Positions 1 through 8,332 of a stretch of 64,000 bases of DNA are shown in pieces (the first letter of the stretch is position 1; the number at the start of each line of letters is the position of its first letter). The position numbers were made by a program, and so were the translations under genes. Origin of the DNA: Lagierella sp. (GTDB lineage Bacteria; Bacillota; Clostridia; Tissierellales; Peptoniphilaceae); assembly GCF_029983815.1 (NCBI RefSeq), contig NZ_JASBYU010000010.1, forward strand, positions 1 through 64,000, written 5' to 3'. The notes under the pieces were generated by a model. It was not told where the DNA came from. It ran no database searches and saw only the letters and a list, made by a program, of their open reading frames with translations.

Positions 1-1
1 A

Positions 2-94
2 CCAGTTTCGGTTTCAAATGACCTATTCTTTTTACACAATTATATGGACTTTATCAATTTTATTGGTGTATTCATGTATGATTTATTAATATAA
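2..94 (+). CDS. C-terminal end of an unidentified protein (partial)
   Basis: The frame beginning at base 2 stays open for 30 codons and ends at a TAA at 92-94. The tail is rich in Phe, Ile, Leu and Tyr, which would fit the end of a membrane protein, perhaps another subunit of the ABC exporter that follows. It stops 23 bases before the next start and only the last 30 residues are visible, so no function can be assigned. Confidence 0.3.
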   Translation, partial: PVSVSNDLFFLHNYMDFINFIGVFMYDLLI

Positions 95-117
95 GTAATT
101 ATTAAACGGGAGTAAAT

Positions 118-759
118 ATGAAAATAAAATTAAACAAAATAAAAAAATCGTTTAAAAATAATTGTATCATAAAAGATGCTACTTTTACTTTGAGACAAGG
201 TGAGGTATCAGTCCTAAAGGCGCCCAATGGAACTGGGAAAACTACCATAGTAAATTTGATTTCAGGTTTGATGATACAAGACTCTGGAACTATTGAATTT
301 GACGGATTAACTCAAAAAGATGTATGTATAATATACGGAGGAGATAAAAATCTCTACATGAAAAATACTGTAGATGAAAATTTATATTACTTTGGATTCT
401 TAAGAGGACTTAGAAAAGATAAGATAAGATCAAATATACAAAAAATGAAATCAATATTTGTGAATTATGACAAGCTTAGGAATACTTTATGCGAAGAATT
501 ATCACACGGACAAAAGAGAATAGTTTCTATTTTTTCGTCTATAATTACCGACAATAAATGTATTATTTTGGACGAAGCTACTGAAGGGTTGGATCAAGAA
601 AATATAGATATCTTGGTAAATCTCATAAATGAGATAAAAAAAGACGTGATAATTTTAATAGTATCACATGATATCCTATTTGTGAACGATTTAGTCTGTA
701 ATAAAATAGTAATAAAGAATTCTAGAATATATGAAGAGGTAGAAAATGAGATCAATTAG
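118..759 (+). CDS. ABC transporter ATP-binding protein
   Basis: A 213-aa ATPase subunit that would power a membrane exporter from the cytoplasmic face. The Walker A loop (APNGTGKTT, about residues 35-43), the signature LSHGQKR (about 127-133) and Walker B with its catalytic Glu (CIILDEAT) are all present. The length is that of the short, single-domain ATPases paired with ABC-2 permeases in peptide or bacteriocin export and self-protection systems. A GGGAG site lies at the right distance from the ATG. The end overlaps the next gene by 14 bases, so the two are translationally coupled. The substrate cannot be read from the sequence. Confidence 0.85.
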   Translation: MKIKLNKIKKSFKNNCIIKDATFTLRQGEVSVLKAPNGTGKTTIVNLISGLMIQDSGTIEFDGLTQKDVCIIYGGDKNLYMKNTVDENLYYFGFLRGLRKDKIRSNIQKMKSIFVNYDKLRNTLCEELSHGQKRIVSIFSSIITDNKCIILDEATEGLDQENIDILVNLINEIKKDVIILIVSHDILFVNDLVCNKIVIKNSRIYEEVENEIN

Positions 760-1516
760 AGCGTTTTTGTATCAAATAAAGATGGAATTAAAGTCTACTG
801 TAAGGTATAAGTTTGCATTTTTCTCTGATATTGCAGTTTTTAGTGTACTTTTGATATTTTTCTTTTTATCATCGTCGGGCTCATCGTTTTCAGATAAATA
901 CTCTAGCCAAGATAACAAAGAATTGCTTTTAGTAGGATATATGATGTGGACTTTTGCATCTGCGGCTATTTCTACGATGGCTACAGGGTTAAACTCGGAA
1001 GCAAGAAATGGTACTTTGGTTATGTTTTTGCACTCTAAAACACCAGTAGAAATTCTTTTGTTTGCAAAATTAATTAGTTCTCAAATAGTTCAACTAATAA
1101 TTATATTGGTGTTGAGTTTAATATCGAGATTTTTATTCCATGTGCAACTGTCATTCAATCCAACATTAATTCTCCCCTTTCTAATAAACTTAGTAGGTAT
1201 GTATGGGATAGGAATGGTGTTATGCGGTGTTTCGTTGTTTTTTAAAAAAACAGGGGCTTTAACATTGTTGATGCAATTAGTTACTTTGTTTGTCACAGAT
1301 ACATTGCCTTCTTCAGATACGATATTAAAGATAACGAGATACATACCACTTACAATTTGTAATGAAATAAGTAGACTTATTATAAGTTCAAAAAGTTATT
1401 CTTACACAGCTCTTTTTGGAATTATTATAAGTATAATTTGGGTGGTTGTTGGCATTCTAGTGTTTAGGTTTTTTTACGAAAAATCAAAGGTAAAAGGCAA
1501 TTTGCTATTCTATTAA
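746..1516 (+). CDS. ABC-2 type transporter permease
   Basis: A 256-aa membrane protein with about six hydrophobic segments (roughly residues 23-43, 65-83, 108-130, 140-165, 170-190 and 222-243) in the usual ABC-2 permease layout. The start sits inside the end of the preceding ATPase gene, and a GAGGT site lies in that gene's last codons. It is the likely membrane partner of that ATPase. No substrate-specific motif is visible. Confidence 0.75.
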   Translation: MRSIRAFLYQIKMELKSTVRYKFAFFSDIAVFSVLLIFFFLSSSGSSFSDKYSSQDNKELLLVGYMMWTFASAAISTMATGLNSEARNGTLVMFLHSKTPVEILLFAKLISSQIVQLIIILVLSLISRFLFHVQLSFNPTLILPFLINLVGMYGIGMVLCGVSLFFKKTGALTLLMQLVTLFVTDTLPSSDTILKITRYIPLTICNEISRLIISSKSYSYTALFGIIISIIWVVVGILVFRFFYEKSKVKGNLLFY

Positions 1517-1548
1517 TGAATATATTAAATTTAAAAACAACTACCAAT

Positions 1549-1658
1549 AAATACTGATAGCTGCTGTGTTATTAAAATATTAGACTAAGGATATCAGTAT
1601 TTAATCTTTTGGGTCAAAGAAACCTGTTGGAGGGGTGAATAATCATTCTACTCAACAG
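1549..1658. repeat. Two inverted repeats downstream of the ABC exporter
   Basis: A perfect 11-bp inverted repeat (AAATACTGATA at 1549-1559, complement at 1592-1602) is followed by a second imperfect hairpin whose outer stem is CTGTTG/CAACAG (1624-1629 and 1653-1658) and which runs into TTTT. The second may end transcription of the exporter genes. The first has a 32-base loop and no T tract; it could be a protein site or an old element end. Confidence 0.35.
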
Positions 1659-1798
1659 TTTTCAATTAAAAAATTACAATTACGCTACAAATCTTTTAAA
1701 ATAAAGTTAGCACGAAAAAAAGGGAAGGTAAATTAAAAGTAAAAATATGTAAGAGACCTTGTTATGGTTATTAATAGTTGGAAATACATGATCATTGA

Positions 1799-2104
1799 AA
1801 ACAAAATATAGGAGATATTTCTTACCGAAATAAACATCTAATACCCAGAATTGATGTTAAAAGATATAAAAATACGAAATTTAATAAAAATTTTACTGAA
1901 AACAATCCATTTGTATTCAAAAATTGTCAATTAACAACAAGGCTTAAAAGAAGTACACTTAACGGATTAAGGAGTAATATTTCAATTACAGATACCGCAA
2001 AGAAATATCTTGTTTCTCCAAAGACTGTTTCTGTTTTAATAGACCTAATAGAAATTAAGAGATTACAATTAGCAAAAATACTACACATAGATGAAATAAA
2101 ATAG
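1799..2104 (+). pseudogene. ISL3-family transposase remnant
   Basis: The frame ending at TAG 2102-2104 encodes about 100 residues. They contain a zinc-ribbon-like stretch with FTENNPFVF, then a helix-turn-helix region (TDTAKKYLVSPKTVSVLID), and end just after LAKILHIDEIK. This matches the N-terminal half of ISL3 transposases, in which LPEVLGIDEFK-like residues open the catalytic domain. No start codon is present, an in-frame TGA lies at 1796, and the catalytic DDE half is missing. I cannot follow homology beyond 2104, and the rest of the 1517-2272 stretch holds no other recognisable gene. Confidence 0.6.
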
Positions 2105-2272
2105 ATTTAGGAATAGAATATTAGTACTTGAATAATATGCAAAATTTTAATGAAGAACGCAGCATTTTAGTAAGATAAGCCTATAGGGTTATTAAGGGAA
2201 CCCAAAAACTCTTAATTAGTGACTATTTAGGAGCTATTGCAAAGGTAAGTGATTAGTTTAGTATAATTAAGA

Positions 2273-2303
2273 GAAGATGCCAACTTTTAGAGTTAGCATC
2301 TTC
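2273..2303 (-). terminator. Hairpin terminator of the M16C protease gene
   Basis: Arms 2273-2284 and 2292-2303 pair over 12 bases with one mismatch around a 7-base loop, about 50 bases beyond the stop of the minus-strand protease gene. Read on the minus strand, the core GATGCTAAC/GTTGGCATC is shared with the hairpin at 45013-45039. Confidence 0.55.
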
Positions 2304-2351
2304 TAATAGTTTCTATAGAGGAAAATACTAGCGCCTCTTTTTCTCGTAACT

Positions 2352-5255
2352 TTACTTATTCAATGGTCTAATTTCCATGAAGATATCTTTATCTTCTTTT
2401 ATTTTTTCGTTGTTTCCAATTGTTGCAACGTAGTTTTCTTTCATTGCTCTATCGATCAAGTCGGCGATGTCATCAAAGTCTTCTACTTTGGTATCTAAAG
2501 CCTCATTCAAATTCCTATTTAAGTCCTCTACGGTCTTTCCAGAGATATACATGGTAAGGGCGACATTTCCCTTTTGCATATTGGTTAGAGGAGGGTCAAA
2601 TTTGGTCAATGAACCTATGATAAAGTTTACAAGTTCCTCCTTTGGAAGCTTTAAATTTCGTAAATATTCTCCAACGGAGTCATACACTTTTACTGTGTTT
2701 TTAACATTTGGGTCCCTATAGGAATACATGTGAATATTTCCTGCTTCATTGATTGACATTCCACAACCATAAGCTCCCCCTTGAGCCCTAATATTATTGT
2801 AGATGTAGGTTAAGGTCAACATAGAGGAAATTACAAGCATAGAGCCGTCGAAGTGGAACTCATCTGGTTTGAAGGAGTAGGTTTTAGTCACGTAGTTTAC
2901 ATTGGAAGATGAAGTTATACCCTCGTTTTTCTTTTCTAGATCAAAGACCAAGTCCGATTTATCCTGAGTCTTTGAATTAAACTTTTCAATTAGGCCCTTT
3001 CCTTCCTCTAAAACCCTCTTATATTCATCTTTATCTGTAGTGACATTGAAGATTAAGTTATTGGAATTGAAGACTTTTTCTCTAATCTCTTCCATTTTTT
3101 CCTTCAAAGCTTCAAAACGAGAGTCGAAGTCCTTGTTCAACTCATTGATAAAGTCATAATAGGAAACGCCACTGATATAGTCATTGAACTTTTCCTTTTG
3201 ATTTTGATAGGACAAAGACCTTAAAATAGCAATACTATGGCCAGCTTGAAGAATTTGATTTTCAAGATTTATCTTGATTTGAGATAAGACTTCCTTCAAT
3301 CTATTTTTATCATCAAACTTACTATTTAATAGCGCATCTCCAATCAGTTCAAACATATTCTTTGACTTTTCGCCGATGGCCTTTGAAGAAACCATAAATT
3401 TCTTATAGTAGTTACCTGGGTTCTTGTAGTCTGAAATAGTTGAAATAGTGGTGTTGATTCCACCAGTTTGTAGGTATATCTTAGTCTCCATATCCCTATA
3501 GGAATGGTTTATAGTGTCCACCTTAGTCAAAAGGTCTGAAAGAAGAGCGACATATTGAACATCTTCCTCTTTAACCCAAGACAAATCAAAACATAGGGTG
3601 ATATAGTTTATCTTTCCAGAAAATAAATCGTGGAATAACACAGTATAGTTATTTTCCTTAAATTCCTCAGTTGGGATTTCCAGGACTTTTCTGTCGATAT
3701 CCTCTAACTTTAGCTTAGGAATAGTCGCCTTTTCTTCCTCGGTGTCCTCACGGTTTTGGAAAGCTTCCAATCTCTTATTCTCTTCCAGAAGTTTATCCAG
3801 CTCTTCTTTAGACAAATTGTCCTTATAGGCTTGAAGCTTTTCATCCACCTTTTTGTCCAGTTCAAAGTTCTTTCCAGGATTTGCCTCTAGTGAAATGATT
3901 ACCTTATTAGGATTGTTTAAAATATTTTCTTCGATAAATTTTTCAAAATAATCAGTGTCAATCTTTTCCCTAACTTCTGTAAGAACTTTTTCAAACTTGA
4001 AGTTCAAAGTAGGATCCTTGTCGTATAGCCAAGTATCAAGGGCAGAAATAAAGTAAATTATCCCCTTAGTTGGAAAATTTGAAGCCTCTCTAATATCGTA
4101 TTCGATTTTATTTATAGCAGCTTCAATTTTTTCGGTGTCAATCTTTTCTTTTACAATCAATTTCAGTTGATTTTCAATGATATCCTTAAACTCATCTCTC
4201 TTTTCCTTAGAAGTGTTAATAGCCACAAGACCTAAACCCATTTCCATACCGTCGGTGTAAAGGCCATCAATATCCTCACCAATGCCGGCTTCAAGAAGAG
4301 CTAACTTTAAAGGAGAACCGTCATTTTCAAAAAGAGTACTTCTTACAATTGAATTTACTATAGCATCTACAGGATTATATTTAAACCCAGTTCTAACACC
4401 ATAGATTAAAATATCCTTGTTTTCAGGGTCTTCTTCAGAAGAAATGGAGTATTCCACATTAAACTCCTTAGGACTGTCAAAGTCTGGTTGAACTGCAATT
4501 TCAGAGTCTATTTTATCAGCCTCAAACTTGCTTAAATACTCTTGGTCAATGAATCTTAACTGCTCTTCTAAATCCATGTTTCCATAGAGGAAGATAAAGG
4601 AGTTAGAAGGATGATACAACTTGTCATAAAAACCTACAAATTCCTCATAGGACAATTCAGGAATAGCATAAGGGTACCCACCAGACTCATTTCCATAGAT
4701 GGAGTCGGGGAAAAGTCCCTTGGCAAACTCCTGATACATTATAGTGTCCTTAGAAGAGTAAGAGCCTTTCATCTCGTTGTAAACAACACCTTTGTAACTT
4801 AACTTATCCTCAGGGTTCTTTAGTTCATAATGCCAACCCTCCTGCAAGAAAATCTCCTTCTTTGTCCTAACAGCAGGAAAGAAGACAGCATCTAGATACA
4901 CATCCATCAAATTGTGAAAGTCCTTGTCATTTCTGCTGGCAATAGGGTAGATGGTCTTGTCGGAAAAAGTCATAGCATTTAAAAAGGTTTGCATAGAAGA
5001 CTTTAACAAGTCCATAAAAGGTTCCCTAGTCTTAAACTTCCTAGAACCATTTAGCACACAGTGCTCCGAAATATGAGCCACACCAGTAGAATTGTGAGGA
5101 GGAGTCCTAAACCCAATTCCAAAAACTTTATTGTCATCATCATTTTCAACGGCCATTAAACGAGCGTTGGTCTTTTTATGTTGAAAAATCTTTACATTGG
5201 ATGAAATATCCTCGATAAACTCTTCAGATATCAATTTAAATCCATTTATATTCAT
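2352..5255 (-). CDS. M16C family zinc metalloprotease (presequence protease/Cym1-like)
   Basis: A 967-aa peptidase of the pitrilysin superfamily, subfamily M16C, which degrades unstructured peptides inside a closed two-half chamber. The inverted zinc motif HxxEH is visible as HISEH (His61, Glu64, His65) and the downstream zinc ligand as Glu161 in NEMKGSYSS. Length and two-half organisation match bacterial presequence-protease homologues, with a charged helical linker near residues 470-510. There is no signal peptide, so it is probably cytoplasmic. A GGGAGG ribosome site lies just upstream on the minus strand. It stands alone, transcribed divergently from the exonuclease gene. A role in peptide turnover fits the many other peptidases in the window. 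Confidence 0.9.
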   Translation of the reverse strand: MNINGFKLISEEFIEDISSNVKIFQHKKTNARLMAVENDDDNKVFGIGFRTPPHNSTGVAHISEHCVLNGSRKFKTREPFMDLLKSSMQTFLNAMTFSDKTIYPIASRNDKDFHNLMDVYLDAVFFPAVRTKKEIFLQEGWHYELKNPEDKLSYKGVVYNEMKGSYSSKDTIMYQEFAKGLFPDSIYGNESGGYPYAIPELSYEEFVGFYDKLYHPSNSFIFLYGNMDLEEQLRFIDQEYLSKFEADKIDSEIAVQPDFDSPKEFNVEYSISSEEDPENKDILIYGVRTGFKYNPVDAIVNSIVRSTLFENDGSPLKLALLEAGIGEDIDGLYTDGMEMGLGLVAINTSKEKRDEFKDIIENQLKLIVKEKIDTEKIEAAINKIEYDIREASNFPTKGIIYFISALDTWLYDKDPTLNFKFEKVLTEVREKIDTDYFEKFIEENILNNPNKVIISLEANPGKNFELDKKVDEKLQAYKDNLSKEELDKLLEENKRLEAFQNREDTEEEKATIPKLKLEDIDRKVLEIPTEEFKENNYTVLFHDLFSGKINYITLCFDLSWVKEEDVQYVALLSDLLTKVDTINHSYRDMETKIYLQTGGINTTISTISDYKNPGNYYKKFMVSSKAIGEKSKNMFELIGDALLNSKFDDKNRLKEVLSQIKINLENQILQAGHSIAILRSLSYQNQKEKFNDYISGVSYYDFINELNKDFDSRFEALKEKMEEIREKVFNSNNLIFNVTTDKDEYKRVLEEGKGLIEKFNSKTQDKSDLVFDLEKKNEGITSSSNVNYVTKTYSFKPDEFHFDGSMLVISSMLTLTYIYNNIRAQGGAYGCGMSINEAGNIHMYSYRDPNVKNTVKVYDSVGEYLRNLKLPKEELVNFIIGSLTKFDPPLTNMQKGNVALTMYISGKTVEDLNRNLNEALDTKVEDFDDIADLIDRAMKENYVATIGNNEKIKEDKDIFMEIRPLNK

Positions 5256-5347
5256 AAATACCTCCCTTTCTTTAGTACATTATAACATGTATGCCCTAAT
5301 TTATAAGCTTTAAAACAACGAAATTTTTGTAAAAATAAAAATGTTAT

Positions 5348-5512
5348 TTTTGAAATCATTACAATAGGGTATAATAAATAGAGCGACTAATGACAATCGC
5401 CAGATGCAAACCTTCAACCTAGAGTAAAAGCATACATCATTTTACTCTATATATAAGGAAGGAAAATAATAAGCGTTGGTGCTTTGTCAAGGATTTATTA
5501 TTAGGAGGAAAA
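5348..5512 (+). promoter_or_regulatory. Promoter and structured leader upstream of exonuclease III
   Basis: A TATAAT lies at 5370-5375 with a weak -35 near 5348. It would give a leader of about 130 bases containing three inverted repeats: GCGA/TCGC near 5382-5400, an AGAGTAAAA/TTTTACTCT stem near 5421-5450, and AATAATAA/TTATTATT (about 5466-5503) directly before the AGGAGG. The leader matches no riboswitch class that I know. It is a candidate for control of translation. Confidence 0.35.
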
Positions 5513-6271
5513 ATGAAACTAGTATCATGGAATGTTAACGGTCTAAGAGCAGCAATGAAAAAAGGCTTTATGGACTTTTTTGATAGTATTGACGCAGATA
5601 TACTCTGCCTACAGGAAATAAAAATGAAGGAAGACCAATGGACCTTTGAATTTCCCAACAAGTACATCTTTATAAATAGTGCAGAAAGACCCGGATATTC
5701 AGGAACAGCTGTAATAACCAAGATAGAACCAAAAGAAGTGACCTTTGGAATAGGAATACCAGAGCATGACGACGAAGGAAGAGTTATAACCTGTGAATTT
5801 GACGACTTTTACCTTGTTAACTGCTACACACCAAACTCTAAAAGAGGCCTGGAAAGATTGGAGTATAGAACAGAAGTGTGGGAAAACCTCTTTAGAAAGT
5901 ATCTTCTAGAACTAGATAGCATCAAACCTGTAATCCTATGTGGAGACCTAAATGTAGCCCATAAGGAGATTGACTTAAAAAACCCAGACACCAATAGGAG
6001 AAACGCTGGATTTACCGACGAGGAAAGAGAAATGATGACAAAACTACTGGACTCCGGGTTCATAGACACCTTTAGATACTTCTATCCTGACGCTACAGAC
6101 AGATACAGTTGGTGGAGTTACTTTAGAAAGTCAAGGGACAGAAACATTGGCTGGAGAATTGACTACTTCCTAGTTTCCAATAGACTTGAAGAAAACTTAG
6201 TCGACGCCGATATATTAGACGAAGTCCTTGGGTCGGACCATTGTCCCATTCAATTAGAAATAAAATTTTAG
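5513..6271 (+). CDS. xth: Exodeoxyribonuclease III
   Basis: A 252-aa endonuclease/exonuclease/phosphatase-fold enzyme that cleaves DNA at abasic sites in base-excision repair. Diagnostic elements: the start MKLVSWNVNGLRA, the metal-binding Glu35 in LQEIKM, the GDLNVAH motif (about 143-149), and the terminal SDHCP with Asp242 and His243. Length is normal for ExoA/Xth. Translation starts from an AGGAGG site at the end of a structured leader. A small Mop gene follows after nine bases and is probably cotranscribed, ending at the hairpin at 6500. Confidence 0.95.
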   Translation: MKLVSWNVNGLRAAMKKGFMDFFDSIDADILCLQEIKMKEDQWTFEFPNKYIFINSAERPGYSGTAVITKIEPKEVTFGIGIPEHDDEGRVITCEFDDFYLVNCYTPNSKRGLERLEYRTEVWENLFRKYLLELDSIKPVILCGDLNVAHKEIDLKNPDTNRRNAGFTDEEREMMTKLLDSGFIDTFRYFYPDATDRYSWWSYFRKSRDRNIGWRIDYFLVSNRLEENLVDADILDEVLGSDHCPIQLEIKF

Positions 6272-6280
6272 GAGGATTAA

Positions 6281-6493
6281 ATGAAACTATCAGCAAGAAA
6301 TCAATTAAAGGGAAAAATAGTAGACATACAAGAAGGAGCAGTTAATGGAATTGTAAAGATAGACATTGGAGGAGGAAACACCATCTCTTCTACAATCTCC
6401 ATGAATGCCATCAAAGAATTGGAACTGGAAGTAGGTAAGACAGCCTATGCAGTAATAAAAGCAACATCTGTAATGGTGGGAATAGACGAATAG
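6281..6493 (+). CDS. Mop-domain molybdenum-binding protein (molbindin-like)
   Basis: A 70-aa single Mop/TOBE domain. The start MKLSARNQLKGKI, the central VKIDIGGGNTISSTIS and the end AVIKATSVMVGID are typical of molbindins, which assemble into oligomers that bind molybdate or tungstate and act as a cytoplasmic store or sensor. It follows the exonuclease gene and ends at a strong terminator. No molybdate transporter or cofactor-synthesis gene is adjacent, but a molybdopterin enzyme lies 47 kb further on in this window. Confidence 0.85.
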   Translation: MKLSARNQLKGKIVDIQEGAVNGIVKIDIGGGNTISSTISMNAIKELELEVGKTAYAVIKATSVMVGIDE

Positions 6494-6499
6494 ACAAAG

Positions 6500-6532
6500 C
6501 CTTGGAGTGGAAGAGCCATTCCAAGGTTTTTT
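6500..6532 (+). terminator. Rho-independent terminator after the Mop gene
   Basis: CCTTGGA at 6500-6506 pairs with TCCAAGG at 6520-6526, with an inner GG/CC pair, followed by TTTTTT. Confidence 0.85.
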
Positions 6533-6748
6533 AATGGGAAAAGGTTAAGTGGAGTTAATTTATTGGATATACAAAATGAGGAAAATCTTAAAAAATGTAA
6601 AAGATTCATATTAGGACACCTTAAATTAATGTTAAATCTTGTTTTTAGATAGAAAGAATATGATTTATTTGGTAATATGGTTGTAGGACTATTTAATAAC
6701 AAATAACCAACAAATCCGTCAAGAATTAATTATTAAATGGAGAATTAT

Positions 6749-7393
6749 ATGAAAAAGAAGAATATAAAATGGATAATACTTATTTTATTGGCTATTCCAA
6801 TACTTTTCAAGGTAGTTATTGTTGGAATTGGAGAATTTGAAAAAAGTAAAAAGAAAGACGAAGATACCAATATCTATTTAGTCGGAGATACAATAAAAAA
6901 TGATATCTTTCAGATGACAATTGATAAAATAGTGGTTAGTAAGACTCCTGAGGATATAGTAGGAATTAAGGAATATTTTAATGAACATGGAAAGGTAGTA
7001 AACCCGTACGACCCTCATAGCAAAAAAATACCTATTGAAGTTTCTGATGATGGTGTACTAGAAAATGATGTTTCTTATCTGAAATTGTATCTTACAGGAG
7101 AAAATATTGGTGGAGATCCGGTAGAAGGGATTAATTTAGGATCCTCATTAATTGGCGGAGGAGAACCTATTACTGGAACTATTCTCTTTTCCGATAAGGT
7201 AGCTGGAAAGAATATGGAATTTAATAATCATACGTTTAAAAAGGGAGAAAAAAAAGAAGTTGTAACTTCCTTTGTGGTATGGGATAAGGATTTGGAACAA
7301 TTTAAAGATTCTCTATATTGGAGAGTGGATTTTCCTAAGGGAAAGGCTGAAAAAGAACCTTTAGCTAGAAATATTCAAATCACCATTGATTAG
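6749..7393 (+). CDS. Membrane-anchored accessory protein, copy 1
   Basis: One N-terminal membrane segment (about residues 7-24) is followed by an extracytoplasmic domain rich in beta-strand-like sequence and resembling DUF4352-type immunoglobulin-like accessory domains; that resemblance is tentative. I place the start at 6749, because GGAG lies six bases before that ATG, while the ATG at 6737 has no site. From residue 50 to its end it is identical to the gene at 8333 except for Ile/Leu near the C-terminus, whereas the first 49 residues differ. Just after the stop, the first codons of the downstream membrane-protein gene are repeated and then broken (a frame of about nine codons). This copy therefore looks like the truncated half of a tandem duplication. 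Confidence 0.6.
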   Translation: MKKKNIKWIILILLAIPILFKVVIVGIGEFEKSKKKDEDTNIYLVGDTIKNDIFQMTIDKIVVSKTPEDIVGIKEYFNEHGKVVNPYDPHSKKIPIEVSDDGVLENDVSYLKLYLTGENIGGDPVEGINLGSSLIGGGEPITGTILFSDKVAGKNMEFNNHTFKKGEKKEVVTSFVVWDKDLEQFKDSLYWRVDFPKGKAEKEPLARNIQITID

Positions 7394-7416
7394 GAGAAGA
7401 TGATGATTAAAAATTT
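6896..7416 (+). repeat. 521-bp direct duplication, unit 1
   Basis: Bases 6896-7416 match 8480-9000 (offset 1584) with a single difference that I can see (A at 7385, C at 8969). The block covers most of the accessory gene, its stop and the start of the next gene. Upstream of it the two copies drop abruptly to clearly divergent sequence, the usual mark of gene conversion or of a recent recombination edge. Confidence 0.9.
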
Positions 7417-7702
7417 TATTAACGTTTAAATTAGCATTTCATGCTAAGAATTTAAAAAAATTCATATACACGTTAAATCAAAAAAGACTTTTATGATTTA
7501 ACTTTAATAAATGACTTATAATTAATGTAAGTAGTAAAAAAGGATTTGGCAAATTAACCTTCAATCCAACTTTATAGAAGCCCAATGTGATATGTAGAAT
7601 ATGATTAATGTTAATATTACAATAAATCTTTGTAAATTCAGAGCTTTAGTGTAGAAACATTCAATTTAATTTGATAATATAAATATAGAAATAAAAATAA
7701 AT

Positions 7703-7756
7703 CTAAAGCCTTTGGCGTTTTTAGAATACGTTGGTATTCTGTGGGTTTAGTTTTTA
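7703..7756 (+). terminator. Hairpin ahead of the small secreted-protein gene
   Basis: AGAATAC at 7723-7729 and GTATTCT at 7734-7740 form a 7-bp stem with a 4-base loop. An outer CTAAA/TTTAG pairing (about 7703-7750) surrounds it and a TTTTT follows. It may end leftover transcription from copy 1 or act as an attenuator for the gene at 7802. The rest of the AT-rich 7417-7700 stretch holds nothing I recognise. Confidence 0.45.
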
Positions 7757-7760
7757 AAAG

Positions 7761-7775
7761 TAAAATAAGGGGCAT
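7761..7775 (+). repeat. Left arm of a perfect 15-bp inverted repeat
   Basis: TAAAATAAGGGGCAT here is exactly complementary to ATGCCCCTTATTTTA at 8293-8307. The pair flanks the secreted-protein gene. I see no target-site duplication next to it. Confidence 0.8.
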
Positions 7776-7801
7776 TGATTAGTCAAAGAGAGGAGTATAA
7801 A

Positions 7802-8254
7802 ATGAAAAAATTAAAGAGATTTATATTATCAGGAGCGTTAACCTTGCTATTGGCTGTTTCAACAATAGGAACTGTATCAATGGCTAACAACCATCAAGAC
7901 ATAAAATTCTGGCATGAATTCAAAGTTTTTGAAAATCAATTTACGGTGAACTTTGGAGAACATAGAAGAGTTGAAAAGGCGGATAGATCTTCTTCCTATG
8001 TAAAATGCATTAGAGATAGATTTTATGTAGAATCCATAAGACTACAAGATGGAGGAGATGGGATAAAGATGAGTAATTTCAAAAAAATGCATCTAAGTAA
8101 TGGTCAAGAAATGGTTGGAGAAAATTGGGTTGGAGTAGGACAAAGGGCTGTTCCTAGAATAGAAAAAGGTCCTAGATTTTCAACGCCATATGTAGAAGGA
8201 TTGTTTAGTCCTGATAATTATGATGGGTATACAGATACTAGGAGATTAAACTAA
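7802..8254 (+). CDS. Small secreted protein (possibly DUF2712-like)
   Basis: Starting at the ATG at 7802, which has GAGGAG upstream, the product is 150 aa with a clear Sec signal peptide: MKKLKRF, a hydrophobic core, and a likely cleavage after about residue 29 (VSMA). The mature part of about 120 residues contains RVEKADRSSSYVKC and a GLFSPDNYDGY segment. These resemble the DUF2712 family of secreted proteins often found beside ABC exporters, but I cannot verify the family. The gene sits between the two accessory-gene copies, flanked by a 15-bp inverted repeat, and upstream of an ABC module. A bacteriocin-like or signalling role is inference from context. Confidence 0.55.
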   Translation: MKKLKRFILSGALTLLLAVSTIGTVSMANNHQDIKFWHEFKVFENQFTVNFGEHRRVEKADRSSSYVKCIRDRFYVESIRLQDGGDGIKMSNFKKMHLSNGQEMVGENWVGVGQRAVPRIEKGPRFSTPYVEGLFSPDNYDGYTDTRRLN

Positions 8255-8292
8255 AGGTTAACTTTTAGAGTAAGAAAAATTCTATAAAGGAT

Positions 8293-8307
8293 ATGCCCCT
8301 TATTTTA
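8293..8307 (-). repeat. Right arm of the 15-bp inverted repeat
   Basis: ATGCCCCTTATTTTA, the exact complement of 7761-7775. Together the arms bound a 547-bp unit containing one gene. They could be ends of a small mobile cassette or long-range pairing arms in the transcript. Confidence 0.8.
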
Positions 8308-8332
8308 TTTATACATTTAGATGGAGAATTAT

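Noticed and set aside
5376..5512. T-box leader before exonuclease III
   Set aside because: No T-box sequence (TGGNACCGCG-like) and no terminator after the stems.
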